From Roseburia hominis (GTDB taxonomy: Bacteria; Bacillota; Clostridia; Lachnospirales; Lachnospiraceae), in assembly GCA_040702975.1 (NCBI GenBank), contig CP159990.1, positions 3,100,001-3,164,000 of the forward strand: DNA of 64,000 bases, given 5' to 3'. Under the pieces are notes generated by a model. It was given only the letters and a program-made list of their open reading frames with translations. It had not been told where the DNA came from and ran no database searches. The position numbers and the translations under genes are program-made. Shown here piece by piece: positions 1 through 7,195 of this stretch; positions within the stretch are counted from its first letter, which is position 1, and every line of letters begins with the position of its first letter.

Positions 1-209
1 GTTACAGATAGATTGTCCTGGTCTGTCCACCCTAACGAAGTGGTCAAATCTCCCTGTGGATCAGCGTCCACAAGAAGCACCCGCTTTCCTTCATTTGCAA
101 GTCCAATCCCCAGATTGACCGTTGTTGTTATCTTTCCAGTGCCGTTCTTTTGGTTGGCAATGGCAATAACTTTGCAATTAGATGTTATGCTTTGTGTGTC
201 AGCCAGCAA
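1..209 (-). CDS. ParA/Soj-family partition ATPase, N-terminal part, cut by window edge
   Basis: Only the first ~69 codons are inside the window; the gene continues past base 1. The translation holds a deviant Walker A segment (IAIANQKNGTGKITTT) followed by the A' motif VLLVDADPQGD, both hallmarks of ParA ATPases that segregate plasmids, integrative elements or chromosomes. I place the start at a TTG at 209 because in-frame stops lie just upstream, no ATG precedes the motif, and a GGAG sits about 14 bases before it. Odd: the family's KGGVGKT is here KNGTGKI, so the threonine that normally follows the P-loop lysine is isoleucine; the copy may be inactive. It probably belongs to a mobile element extending left of the window. 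Confidence 0.75.
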   Translation of the reverse strand, partial: MLADTQSITSNCKVIAIANQKNGTGKITTTVNLGIGLANEGKRVLLVDADPQGDLTTSLGWTDQDNLSV

Positions 210-353
210 ATTAAAGTTCCTGTCTCCTGCACAAATACAGCAAATTAAAATCTCAACATTTAATTATTATCTATGTCAGCGTGCAGTAAAAAACAGCACA
301 CTTTTATCTTGACCATCCTGCTCTATTCCAGTATAGTTTTTATGGAACAAAAA

Positions 354-392
354 AGAGAAAGAACAGCCCCTCCTACAGTTCGTTCTTTCTCT
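354..392 (-). terminator. Hairpin with T-run on minus strand
   Basis: An 11-bp perfect stem (354-364 with 382-392) encloses a 17-base loop. On the minus strand it is followed by a run of six T (349-354 on the plus strand are A), fitting an intrinsic terminator for transcription entering from the right. It could equally be a structured transposon end. The stem is only moderately GC-rich. Confidence 0.45.
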
Positions 393-464
393 CATACACC
401 AGCATACCTGCCATATACGGGATCATGTCCCACTCATGAGGCTTTGGCATCACTGACATTTATT

Positions 465-1058
465 ATGATAAGAAATAATTCCCTGTTTTGCAAGTTAATT
501 CGTATAAAATCTTCATCAAAAAAGCTTTTTGACTCCTTCATGGACGGTTTCCGGCCTGAACTACAGACCTGCCCCTGTTGTGGGGCAAAGGGAGCTTGTT
601 CCGTCCATGCCTATTATGAACGTTCCCTGGCTGATTTCGTTGGTGGAAAGCCTGTCTGGCACAGCCTCTGTATCCTGCGCCTTGTCTGTTCCTGCGGCCA
701 TACCCATGCCATCCTTCCGGATTTCATCATCCCTTATTCCTCCTACGGCCTTTTCTTTATCCTCCGTGTCCTGGCGGAATATTTCCTTCGGCTTGCTTCC
801 GTAGAAAAAATCTGCGCACGCTTCTGTATTAACCAAAACCAGCTCTACCATTGGCTTTCCCTGTTCAAAAAGCAGAAGGAAGAGTGGCTGGGCCTTCTCT
901 CTTCCAGGGAGTCCTCCGGCCTCTCTTTCCTGAAAGGCCTTTTTCGGATGCCCGCTTATTCCGGCTTTGCATCCGGTTTTGTCCGCCGCTTCTCTGTCTC
1001 CTTCCTCCAGTCCCACAGAAATCCGGCGGCTTACTGCCAACAGCAGTTCGGCCCCTGA
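465..1058 (+). CDS. Transposon-associated zinc-cysteine protein (DUF6431-like)
   Basis: 197 residues. Near residue 40 the motif TCPCCGAKGAC, with a later CSCGHTH, suggests a zinc ribbon; the middle (LPDFIIPYSSYGLFFILRVL) is followed by a segment resembling a helix-turn-helix (SVEKICARFCINQNQLYHWL). From memory this matches the DUF6431 family often encoded just upstream of DDE transposases in Lachnospiraceae. The likely role is DNA binding or regulation within the transposon; this is inference from position. The start is uncertain: ATG 465 aligns with where the conserved part begins, but no good ribosome-binding site precedes it, and ATG 342 in the same frame is possible. Confidence 0.6.
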   Translation: MIRNNSLFCKLIRIKSSSKKLFDSFMDGFRPELQTCPCCGAKGACSVHAYYERSLADFVGGKPVWHSLCILRLVCSCGHTHAILPDFIIPYSSYGLFFILRVLAEYFLRLASVEKICARFCINQNQLYHWLSLFKKQKEEWLGLLSSRESSGLSFLKGLFRMPAYSGFASGFVRRFSVSFLQSHRNPAAYCQQQFGP

Positions 1059-1147
1059 ACCGTTTCCCAGACACCACATAACACAGGGATGGTCTCCAGG
1101 CTGTTCTTCCTATATGCTGATAGAAAACAGTAAAGGAGGATTTTTTT

Positions 1148-2416
1148 ATGCATTACAACACCAAAAACTTTTCAGACGCATCTGCTATGGCACAGTTCCG
1201 GCTCGCACTCATTGCACCGGTCATCCATGGCCTTTATCCGGATGCGTCCAGAAACGCCTATTACCAGCGGGTAACGGAAAAACCCCTCACCCTGCCTGAC
1301 GGCTCTGTATTCCAGTACAGCCCCAAGACCCTCAGCAAGTGGGCCTCTCTTTACCAGAATGGCGGCATTGACGCGCTCATGCCCCGGGAACGTTCCGACA
1401 AAGGCTCCACACGCGCCTTGCCGGACACGGCCATTGAAGAGATCTACCGGCTGAAAGAGGCTTTCCCACGCTTAAACGCAACCCAGATCCACCGCCATCT
1501 TGTGGAGGAAGCTTTTATCCCCGCCTCTGTCAGCGTCTGCGCCGTCCAGCGCTTCGTGAAAAAGCATGACCTGAAGTCGGCGCGCAATCCATCTATGAGG
1601 GACAGGAAAGCTTTTGAGGAAGATGCCTTTGGGAAAATGTGGCAGGCGGATACCTGTTACCTCCCTTATATCACGGAAGGCGGGCAGCGCAGGAGGGTTT
1701 ACTGCATTATGATCATTGATGACCACTCGCGTTTCCTGGTGGGCGGCGGCCTTTTTTATAACGATAACGCCTATAACTTCCAGAAAGTTTTAAAAAACGC
1801 AGTTGCCTCCCACGGCATTCCGGCGAAACTCTATGTCGACAATGGCTGCAGCTACTCAAATGAACAGCTCTCCCTGATCTGCGGCTCCATCGGCACGGTC
1901 CTCCTTCATACAAAAGTGCGGGACGGCGCCAGCAAGGCCAAGATCGAACGCCAGTTCAGGACATTCAAGGAGACCTGGCTTTATACGCTGGACATGGATT
2001 CCATCACGTCCCTGGCACAGTTCAATTCCCTCCTGCGGGACTATATCCGCACCTACAATACTTCCATGCATTCCGGCATCGGCTGTACCCCCATGGAACG
2101 TTACCAGAAGACGCGCTGTGCCATACAGATGCCAAAGTCCAGGGAATGGCTGGAGGAATGTTTCTTAAACCGCATCAACAGGAAGGTGAATAAGGATTCC
2201 ACTGTCTCCATCGACAAGGTCTCCTATGACGTCCCCATGCAGTTCATCTCATCCAAAGTTGAGATCCGCTTCCTTCCCGACGATATGTCCTCTGCCTACA
2301 TCCTTTATGAGGGGGAGCATTATCCCATCCGGCCGACAGATAAAAATGAAAACTGCAGGACAAAACGTAACAACACCCCTTCTATTGATTATTCAAAGAT
2401 AGGAGGTGCCTGCTGA
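1148..2416 (+). CDS. DDE (rve integrase core) transposase
   Basis: 422 residues, preceded by GGAGG eight bases upstream of the ATG. The N-terminal ~150 residues look like helix-turn-helix DNA-binding domains (SPKTLSKWASLYQNGG; NATQIHRHLVEEA). The catalytic core follows: D168 in WQADTCY, D231 in YVDNGCSY and E267 in AKIERQF, giving a D,D35E spacing typical of the retroviral-integrase-like transposases. A C-terminal ~100-residue Mu/TniA-like domain completes it. The stop overlaps the next gene's start (TGATG), implying coupled translation with the ATPase. All three catalytic acids are present and the frame is open, so the enzyme may be active. Confidence 0.88.
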   Translation: MHYNTKNFSDASAMAQFRLALIAPVIHGLYPDASRNAYYQRVTEKPLTLPDGSVFQYSPKTLSKWASLYQNGGIDALMPRERSDKGSTRALPDTAIEEIYRLKEAFPRLNATQIHRHLVEEAFIPASVSVCAVQRFVKKHDLKSARNPSMRDRKAFEEDAFGKMWQADTCYLPYITEGGQRRRVYCIMIIDDHSRFLVGGGLFYNDNAYNFQKVLKNAVASHGIPAKLYVDNGCSYSNEQLSLICGSIGTVLLHTKVRDGASKAKIERQFRTFKETWLYTLDMDSITSLAQFNSLLRDYIRTYNTSMHSGIGCTPMERYQKTRCAIQMPKSREWLEECFLNRINRKVNKDSTVSIDKVSYDVPMQFISSKVEIRFLPDDMSSAYILYEGEHYPIRPTDKNENCRTKRNNTPSIDYSKIGGAC

Positions 2417-3222
2417 TGTTCCGCACTTACTATGGGCTGGCCTTCAACCCTTTTGACAAACAGATGGCCTCTGAGAAGGACCGTTTCCTCTCGAAAGACA
2501 TCTCGGAGATGCTCTCACGGCTGGACTACCTCAAGGATACCAGGGGCATCGGGCTGTTCACCGCACGCCCCGGCATGGGCAAGTCCTTCGCACTGCGCTG
2601 TTTTGCCAAAAGCCTGAACCCGAATCTTTACCACATGGAGTATCTCTGCCTCTCTACCGTCAGTGTCATGGAGTTCTACCGCCAGTTCTGTTCTACGCTT
2701 GGTATAGAACCCAAAGGCGGCAAACCCGGCATGTTCCGGGCGATCCAGGAGCAGGTCCTCTATCTCTACCGTGAAAAGAAGCAGCCCCTCCTCCTTGCCA
2801 TCGATGAGGCACAGTATCTCTCTACCGGCATTCTGGAGGATATCAAGATGCTCATGAATTACGGCTATGATTCCCTCAACTGCTTTACTCTCATACTCTG
2901 TGGGGAGCCCCATCTGAACAATACGCTCAAAAAGCCCGTCCATGAGGCACTGCGGCAGCGTGTTACCGTCCACTATAACTTCTCCGGGCTCTCCGATTCG
3001 GAAGTCGGGCAGTATGTCCTCCACAAGATCGCCTGTGCTGGCGGAGCTTCCTCCATTATTGACCATGCAGCCCTGTGTGCTGTCCACAGCCACTCCCAGG
3101 GCAGTCCCAGGCTTGTTGATAACCTGATGACCAACGCGCTGACACTTGGGGCACAGATGGAAAAGAAGGTCATTGATACAGAGGTCATCCTGGCTTCCGT
3201 CAGCAGCCAGAACCTCGGCTAA
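2416..3222 (+). CDS. AAA ATPase, transposition helper (TniB/ExeA-like)
   Basis: 268 residues. Walker A is RPGMGKS at 51-57 and Walker B is LLLAIDEAQ with D130/E131; an NFSGLSDSEVGQYV segment followed by a GSPRLVDNL motif resembles the sensor-2/lid region of ExeA-type ATPases. Such proteins choose targets or activate a partner DDE transposase using ATP. It starts inside the transposase stop codon, so the two are made together. Full length and no missing motifs. Confidence 0.85.
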   Translation: MFRTYYGLAFNPFDKQMASEKDRFLSKDISEMLSRLDYLKDTRGIGLFTARPGMGKSFALRCFAKSLNPNLYHMEYLCLSTVSVMEFYRQFCSTLGIEPKGGKPGMFRAIQEQVLYLYREKKQPLLLAIDEAQYLSTGILEDIKMLMNYGYDSLNCFTLILCGEPHLNNTLKKPVHEALRQRVTVHYNFSGLSDSEVGQYVLHKIACAGGASSIIDHAALCAVHSHSQGSPRLVDNLMTNALTLGAQMEKKVIDTEVILASVSSQNLG

Positions 3223-3241
3223 GGAAGGAGGGGTACTGTTT

Positions 3242-3556
3242 ATGGAATACACCTGTATTCTCAGGCACGGTTCACGGAAAGAATGCTGGACTGGAAAACT
3301 TACGCTGCTGCGGAAACTTCCCGGCCAGTACGAAGCAGAAATCAGCGGGAGAGGGACTTACTTCCACATCCTTGCCGGGCGGCATAAATATGGGAATTAC
3401 CTGTGCATCCCCAACCATGATATCGGGTGCGAATTATCTGATTTCTCCGATATCTTCTGGAACGAAGAAAGGCTCCGCAGTCTGATGCGGAAGGTAGACG
3501 CAGTAACCGTGGCCACCGCCCTGGTGTATCTGCCTGCCCTGGCTGATAATATTTGA
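3242..3556 (+). CDS. Small uncharacterised transposon accessory protein
   Basis: 104 residues, starting at ATG 3242 behind GGAGG, 19 bases after the ATPase gene. No domain that I can name with confidence; it begins MEYTCILRHGSRKECW, is mixed alpha/beta in character and has no membrane segment. Its position as fourth gene of the transposon, before a hairpin at 3578-3606, suggests a role in transposition or target choice, but function is unknown. Confidence 0.6.
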   Translation: MEYTCILRHGSRKECWTGKLTLLRKLPGQYEAEISGRGTYFHILAGRHKYGNYLCIPNHDIGCELSDFSDIFWNEERLRSLMRKVDAVTVATALVYLPALADNI

Positions 3557-3577
3557 AAGATTACGAATTTTACATGG

Positions 3578-3606
3578 GCTGTGGATCCCACAATGGATTC
3601 CACAGC
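3578..3606 (+). terminator. Hairpin after transposon operon
   Basis: An 11-bp stem with one bulged base (GCTGTGGATCC pairing with GGATTCCACAGC) and a 6-base loop lies 22 bases past the last transposon gene, followed by a T-rich stretch. Probably the intrinsic terminator of the transposon operon. Confidence 0.55.
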
Positions 3607-3845
3607 TCTTTGTATTTCAGAGCAGTCTCCCTGTTGCCAACAGCGTGCCGCGTTTTTGATAGAAGAATGCATTTGCAGGTTGCACTGCGCAGTCAACGGG
3701 ATAAAAATCAGAAAAATAATTCGCCGTTTATGTCTCCTTCAATTTGCCGTCCAACACTTTGTGGGTACATTTCGGTTCGCCTCCTTTCTCGAAAAAATTA
3801 TAGCCACTCCTTTGTGGGGAATGGCTATGTATAAAAATGGGCATG
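3607..3845. other. Intergenic, no gene seen
   Basis: No coding signal on either strand. A second hairpin (about 3799-3828, stem ATAGCCA...TGGCTAT) is present. The junction between transposon and the AT-rich AbiTii cassette must fall here, but I see no clear inverted repeat marking it. Confidence 0.4.
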
Positions 3846-3885
3846 AAAAAAGCCGACTGATTCTCATTTTGAAAACCAATCGGCT
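3846..3885 (-). terminator. Terminator of the AbiTii cassette
   Basis: On the minus strand AGCCGATTGGTTTTC pairs imperfectly with GAGAATCAGTCGGCT and is followed by six T, ten bases after the AbiTii stop codon. Confidence 0.7.
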
Positions 3886-3895
3886 ATGTAAGTAT

Positions 3896-4507
3896 TTATT
3901 CCCCTTGTTGTATGTCTATATCAGACACTTCTGCATAGAAATTATTTGTATAGTTGTTAATCACTTGCGTATTATGAGCGGTTTCCTTCTCTACATCAGT
4001 AAATGTCATCCCCTCTCCCACTATCCCATTCTCCTCAAGGAGTAATGCCCAGTCCAATATTTTATTTCTTACCGTACTCATGATTCTATATAGTTCACTT
4101 CTTGAAGAAAAAAATTGATATTTCGTGGGTATAAAATCCATATGTTCATTGAACCATTCTGTTAATCTTCCATTTACAGACAAACATATCGTGCTTTCGC
4201 TTGAATTATATACATCTTGTAATTCTGAAATTGAAGTAGGAATAGGCATTTTGGATGCAATATCCGCTATCTCTGCCGATAAAACCATTGGTATCCAACC
4301 ATGATAAGGATTCCATGCTTTTATTTCTCCCACTATATTACGATACTCAGGTATGCAATCTTTATAACCATTTTGTTCCTGAGTTATCCATTCTTCAAAT
4401 TCTTTCAAATTAAGTTTTCTTGCAACTAGGTACGCCTTTCTCATTAAAGATTCAATAGAAATATTTTCATCTAATGCTTCTCTTTGAAGTTCTATTACAA
4501 TTCCCAC
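3896..4507 (-). CDS. AbiTii-domain protein with C-terminal amyloid-like motif
   Basis: 203 residues. Residues 1-~190 match the AbiTii domain (IELQREALDENISIESLMRKA; LNLKEFEEWITQEQNGY), a family linked to abortive-infection-type phage defence by its name and context in other genomes. The C-terminus ends INNYTNNFYAEVSDIDIQQGE-like: an NNFY...V...I.IQQG segment resembling the short amyloid signalling motifs (BASS/RHIM-like) found at ends of bacterial innate-immunity proteins. The neighbour upstream (4521-5162) carries the same segment internally, and the two genes are 13 bases apart, so they are one operon. Very AT-rich compared with the transposon, indicating separate acquisition. Confidence 0.75.
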   Translation of the reverse strand: MGIVIELQREALDENISIESLMRKAYLVARKLNLKEFEEWITQEQNGYKDCIPEYRNIVGEIKAWNPYHGWIPMVLSAEIADIASKMPIPTSISELQDVYNSSESTICLSVNGRLTEWFNEHMDFIPTKYQFFSSRSELYRIMSTVRNKILDWALLLEENGIVGEGMTFTDVEKETAHNTQVINNYTNNFYAEVSDIDIQQGE

Positions 4508-4520
4508 TTTTGCTCACCAC

Positions 4521-5162
4521 CTATATCACTGTTCCAATAAGCCCAACAATGCCAGATGCAATCAAACTACCTGCTATTCCAATAGATAAATTTTTAATAT
4601 CTGTTAACAATATCTTTATTCTACTTGGATTTTCTCTTTTTTGTATTAATGCTTCTACTTCATCAATCTTATTTCTTATTTCCGGTGCCTTCTCTCCATA
4701 TTCATCATCAAATGCACTATCGTATTTTTTTATCTGTTCTAAAACTTTTTCTACTTTATTATAATCAAATTCTTGAGTTATTGTTTGCTCTTGTGAAGAA
4801 TTATTCGTACCTTGTTGTATTTGCACTCCTGTCACCTTATCATAAAAATTGTTTGTATTATTTATAATTTTTTGTTGCTTATCCGTAACCTCCTTACCAT
4901 TATTTTTTGTTAAATCGGTAGTTTTTTTAATATCCATATTAATCACATTACTGGATTGATTTATTTTTAAAATTACATATTTTTCTATGATTCCACTTCT
5001 TAATTTTCGTTCGATAAAATCTCCCTCTTCAAAAGGTATATTAAATTCCTGCGTCAATAATTTATTTACCGCACTCTGCAAATTTACCTTTACGTCCTCA
5101 TAAATCTCTCCATCTGCCTTTATTAATTTTACTGGTTTTAAATCTCTTACAAGCAATCTCAT
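4521..5162 (-). CDS. Membrane-anchored partner of AbiTii with shared amyloid-like motif
   Basis: 213 residues, start supported by AGGAGG seven bases upstream. Order: an unrecognised N-terminal domain (1-~80, predicted mostly beta), a motif near 98-118 (IINNTNNFYDKVTGVQIQQG) matching the C-terminus of the downstream AbiTii protein, a charged coiled coil (~130-180), and a glycine-rich hydrophobic C-terminus (GIAGSLIASGIVGLIGTVI) able to insert in a membrane. The architecture, a motif between a sensor-like domain and a membrane-active tail, resembles signalling-to-effector proteins in prokaryotic immunity. Function is inferred, not known; the family is not one I can name. Confidence 0.65.
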   Translation of the reverse strand: MRLLVRDLKPVKLIKADGEIYEDVKVNLQSAVNKLLTQEFNIPFEEGDFIERKLRSGIIEKYVILKINQSSNVINMDIKKTTDLTKNNGKEVTDKQQKIINNTNNFYDKVTGVQIQQGTNNSSQEQTITQEFDYNKVEKVLEQIKKYDSAFDDEYGEKAPEIRNKIDEVEALIQKRENPSRIKILLTDIKNLSIGIAGSLIASGIVGLIGTVI

Positions 5163-5385
5163 CTTTTACCTCCTAATGATTCCGTTTTTACATTTCTAAC
5201 TCAATACATTTAATTTTCCATATAATGCTTTTCTATATCACGTCATCCATTACACGAATACAGGTCACAAACACCACCCATCCACCCAGTGTTATCCAGT
5301 CCATTTTACCACTTTTCATCCACAAAATATAGAAAAAACAACACCAGACAACACTAAATAATGTGCCGATTACTCCATCAGTAGA

Positions 5386-5658
5386 TTAACTGACAAAATA
5401 CTCCACTGCATTGTTAGGAAAAAATTCCTTGAATTCGCCATAGAGCTGTGCTGCTAATGTCTTGTTATGGGCGATTATAAGAGTAGGCTTATTTAATTGT
5501 TGAATGACATTTGCCATCGTGAAGGTCTTTCCGGAGCCGGTGACACCAAGAAGTGTCTGGCACTGGTTGCCTTCCTTGAAACCTTTCACTAATTGTTCGA
5601 TCGCCTGCGGCTGGTCGCCGGTGGGGGCGTATTCTGATACTAATTTAAAATGATCCAT
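5386..5658 (-). pseudogene. uvrB: uvrB fragment (first 90 codons)
   Basis: The translation starts as authentic UvrB ([17 protein letters not shown], Walker [26 protein letters not shown]) but stops at AVEYFVS, where the family continues YYDYYQPEAYVP. UvrB is normally ~660 residues, so ~86% is missing and the helicase and UvrC-binding parts are lost. The ribosome-binding site (AGGAGG) and start are intact. This is a displaced 5' end left by recombination; a complete uvrB presumably lies elsewhere. Confidence 0.88.
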
Positions 5659-5670
5659 GAATAGGTCCTC

Positions 5671-6459
5671 CTATAAATACATTTGAACTAGTGTCTCATC
5701 ACTGTCTTTACATAATAAAATCCCAACTGTTGGATTTTCATCATCTGTTTTCACATATCTATCATAATAATTAACATACATCTGCATTTGCCCCAAATCC
5801 TGATGTGTTAATCCATCAACTTTTAAATCAATCAACACATAGCATCTAAGCAAACGATTATGAAATACCAAATCGATAAAAGTTTTTTTCATGAAATGTA
5901 AAACGCTTCTGTCTTGCTTCAAATAGAAATCCTTTCCCTAACTCTAAGAGAAAATTTTGTAATTTTCCAATTATAGCACTTTCTAAATCACTTTCTTGAT
6001 ACGCTGCTTTAGCATTCATTCCTAAAAATTCTAAAACAAAAGGTGATTTCAGCACATCCTGAGGTTTGTAAAGTGTAATCCCATTATTAGCCAATTCTAT
6101 TACCCACTCTTTTTCTCTACTCATTGCCAATCGTTCTTAAAGACTAGAATTATATTGACGTTTTAAAGTTCTCACATCCCAATTATATGAGATTGCTTCC
6201 TTTTCATAAAAATTTCTTTTATCTCTATTTTCAATCCTCATAAGAACTTGATAATGTGACCAGGAAAGTCGAAACGGAATTTTCTCATTTTTGTTCTTCT
6301 TTTACAAGATAACGTCCTATTTCAAAATTTGAAATTACTGTTATGAAATTCGCTACTGTCCCTGTCATTTCACGTGCTACTTGGACAATTTCTTTTGACT
6401 TTTTAAATAATTCTTGATATATTAATTCATCCGCCTTCGCTTCTGTCAATATTACTTTT
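5671..6459 (-). pseudogene. Degraded YhcG/DUF1016 PDDEXK nuclease gene
   Basis: Pieces of one family lie in order but in different frames: an N-terminal piece (6459 to ~6271, SNFEIGRYLVKEEQK then a stop), a middle piece (IPFRLSWSHYQVLMRIENRD, then an in-frame stop before ERLAMSREKEW), and a C-terminal nuclease piece (TFIDLVFHNRLLRCYVLIDLK; LTHQDLGQMQMYVNYYDRY). The first and middle parts are separated by an internal deletion, the middle and last by a frameshift near 5890-5920, and the end is truncated. YhcG proteins are restriction-like nucleases common in defence islands. This copy cannot be functional. Confidence 0.85.
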
Positions 6460-6675
6460 TCACAAAATAGCCCCTCTAATATTTTGGGAACTCTTAATAA
6501 TGGCGTTTCTAAAATAGATAATTCCAGAATTATTAAGACCTATTATTACATTTATTTTTTTGGAACAATCTCTAAACTCCCATTTATTGTATTTACCCGT
6601 TACTCGAATTTCAACGTCACAAAACTCGTTTTGCGTCGTTATCGTGGCAGTCTCCAAATGTCTGCAATCAATCAC
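6460..6675 (-). pseudogene. Unrecognised fragment upstream of the YhcG remnant
   Basis: A 71-codon open frame (begins MIDCRHLETATITTQNEF) that I do not recognise. Another frame downstream (LSILETPLLRVPKILEGLF) reads on smoothly toward the YhcG N-terminal piece, suggesting one frameshifted gene rather than a real short protein. No convincing ribosome-binding site. Confidence 0.3.
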
Positions 6676-6743
6676 TGGGCTCGTTGCATTGCGTAAATTA
6701 TATCATATACATCAATAAAAGTACAGAGCAAATCGAACTTTTG

Positions 6744-6808
6744 TTCTGTTTTTTAATGGATTTTACTTTTTCTTTTTCCTTTGTTTCCAGTCACAAATTT
6801 TATCCTGC
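6744..6808. repeat. Imperfect direct repeat, copy A (partner at 11054-11120)
   Basis: About 65 bp, roughly 85% identical by eye to 11054-11120; both contain TTTTTAATGGATTTTACTT and a downstream ATTTTATCC/ATGTTATCC end. The two copies flank the sensor-kinase gene at a distance of 4.3 kb in the same orientation. Confidence 0.65.
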
Positions 6809-6816
6809 TTTTTCAT

Positions 6817-6990
6817 TTACGTACTTTCTCGTAACGCTGCATCCACCTTCAGCATAACCTGTCTGCTCAAAGTCCCGGCAAAATCATCCAACCTCTTTTT
6901 ATCTATTATCCTTACCTGTTCTAGAAGCACAACTGAACCTTTCCTCAGCCCTTTAATCCCTTTCAGTGGCGCATGTGTAGGCAGACTCAT
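6817..6990 (-). pseudogene. MazF/PemK-type toxin, C-terminal fragment
   Basis: Encodes ~57 residues ending a MazF-family endoribonuclease: LPTHAPLKGIKGLRKGSVVL, LEQVRIIDKKRLDDFAGTLS. MazF toxins are ~110-130 residues; the N-terminal catalytic half is absent here, and sequence above 6990 does not code for it. A decayed toxin-antitoxin remnant in the fragment graveyard. Confidence 0.75.
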
Positions 6991-7132
6991 TTTGGGCCTG
7001 CGAGACTAACTTTATACGAGCATCCTTAGTTCGGAACTGCCAATTCACGGTAGTCACTGCGGTGAGGTCTAGAATTCTGTTTCAGACTGTCGGCTGTCGC
7101 ACTGGCAGGAAAAAATTTGAAATTTATCAAAG
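6991..7132. other. Non-coding stretch before the kinase terminator
   Basis: No open frame of interest and no RNA gene recognised; probably leftover DNA from deletion of the MazF N-terminal half. Confidence 0.35.
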
Positions 7133-7168
7133 AACGGCAGCTATCCATACCCTCGGATAGCTGCCGTT
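7133..7168 (-). terminator. Terminator of the hybrid sensor kinase gene
   Basis: A perfect 14-bp stem (7133-7146 with 7155-7168) and 8-base loop, 28 bases past the kinase stop codon on the minus strand, then CTTTGATAAATTT. Confidence 0.8.
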
Positions 7169-7195
7169 TCTCACACCCTATGCCCTTTCTGTTTT

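Larger units (their letters stand above)
330..3606 (+). mobile_element. Four-gene transposon with DDE transposase and AAA ATPase (TniA/TniB-like)
   Basis: Four collinear genes at 465-3556 form a transposition unit: a zinc-cysteine protein, a D,D35E transposase, an AAA ATPase overlapping the transposase stop codon, and a 104-residue small protein. The transposase-plus-ATPase pairing recalls IS21 and Tn5053/Tn7-type elements. GC content and codon use are higher than in the AT-rich cassette to the right. I could not identify terminal inverted repeats or a target-site duplication, so both outer limits are approximate; the hairpins at 354-392 and 3578-3606 bracket the genes and may lie near the ends. 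Confidence 0.6.

Noticed and set aside
3553..4045. Plus-strand frames between transposon and AbiTii
   Set aside because: No start signals, composition unlike coding DNA, and part overlaps the AbiTii gene in antisense.
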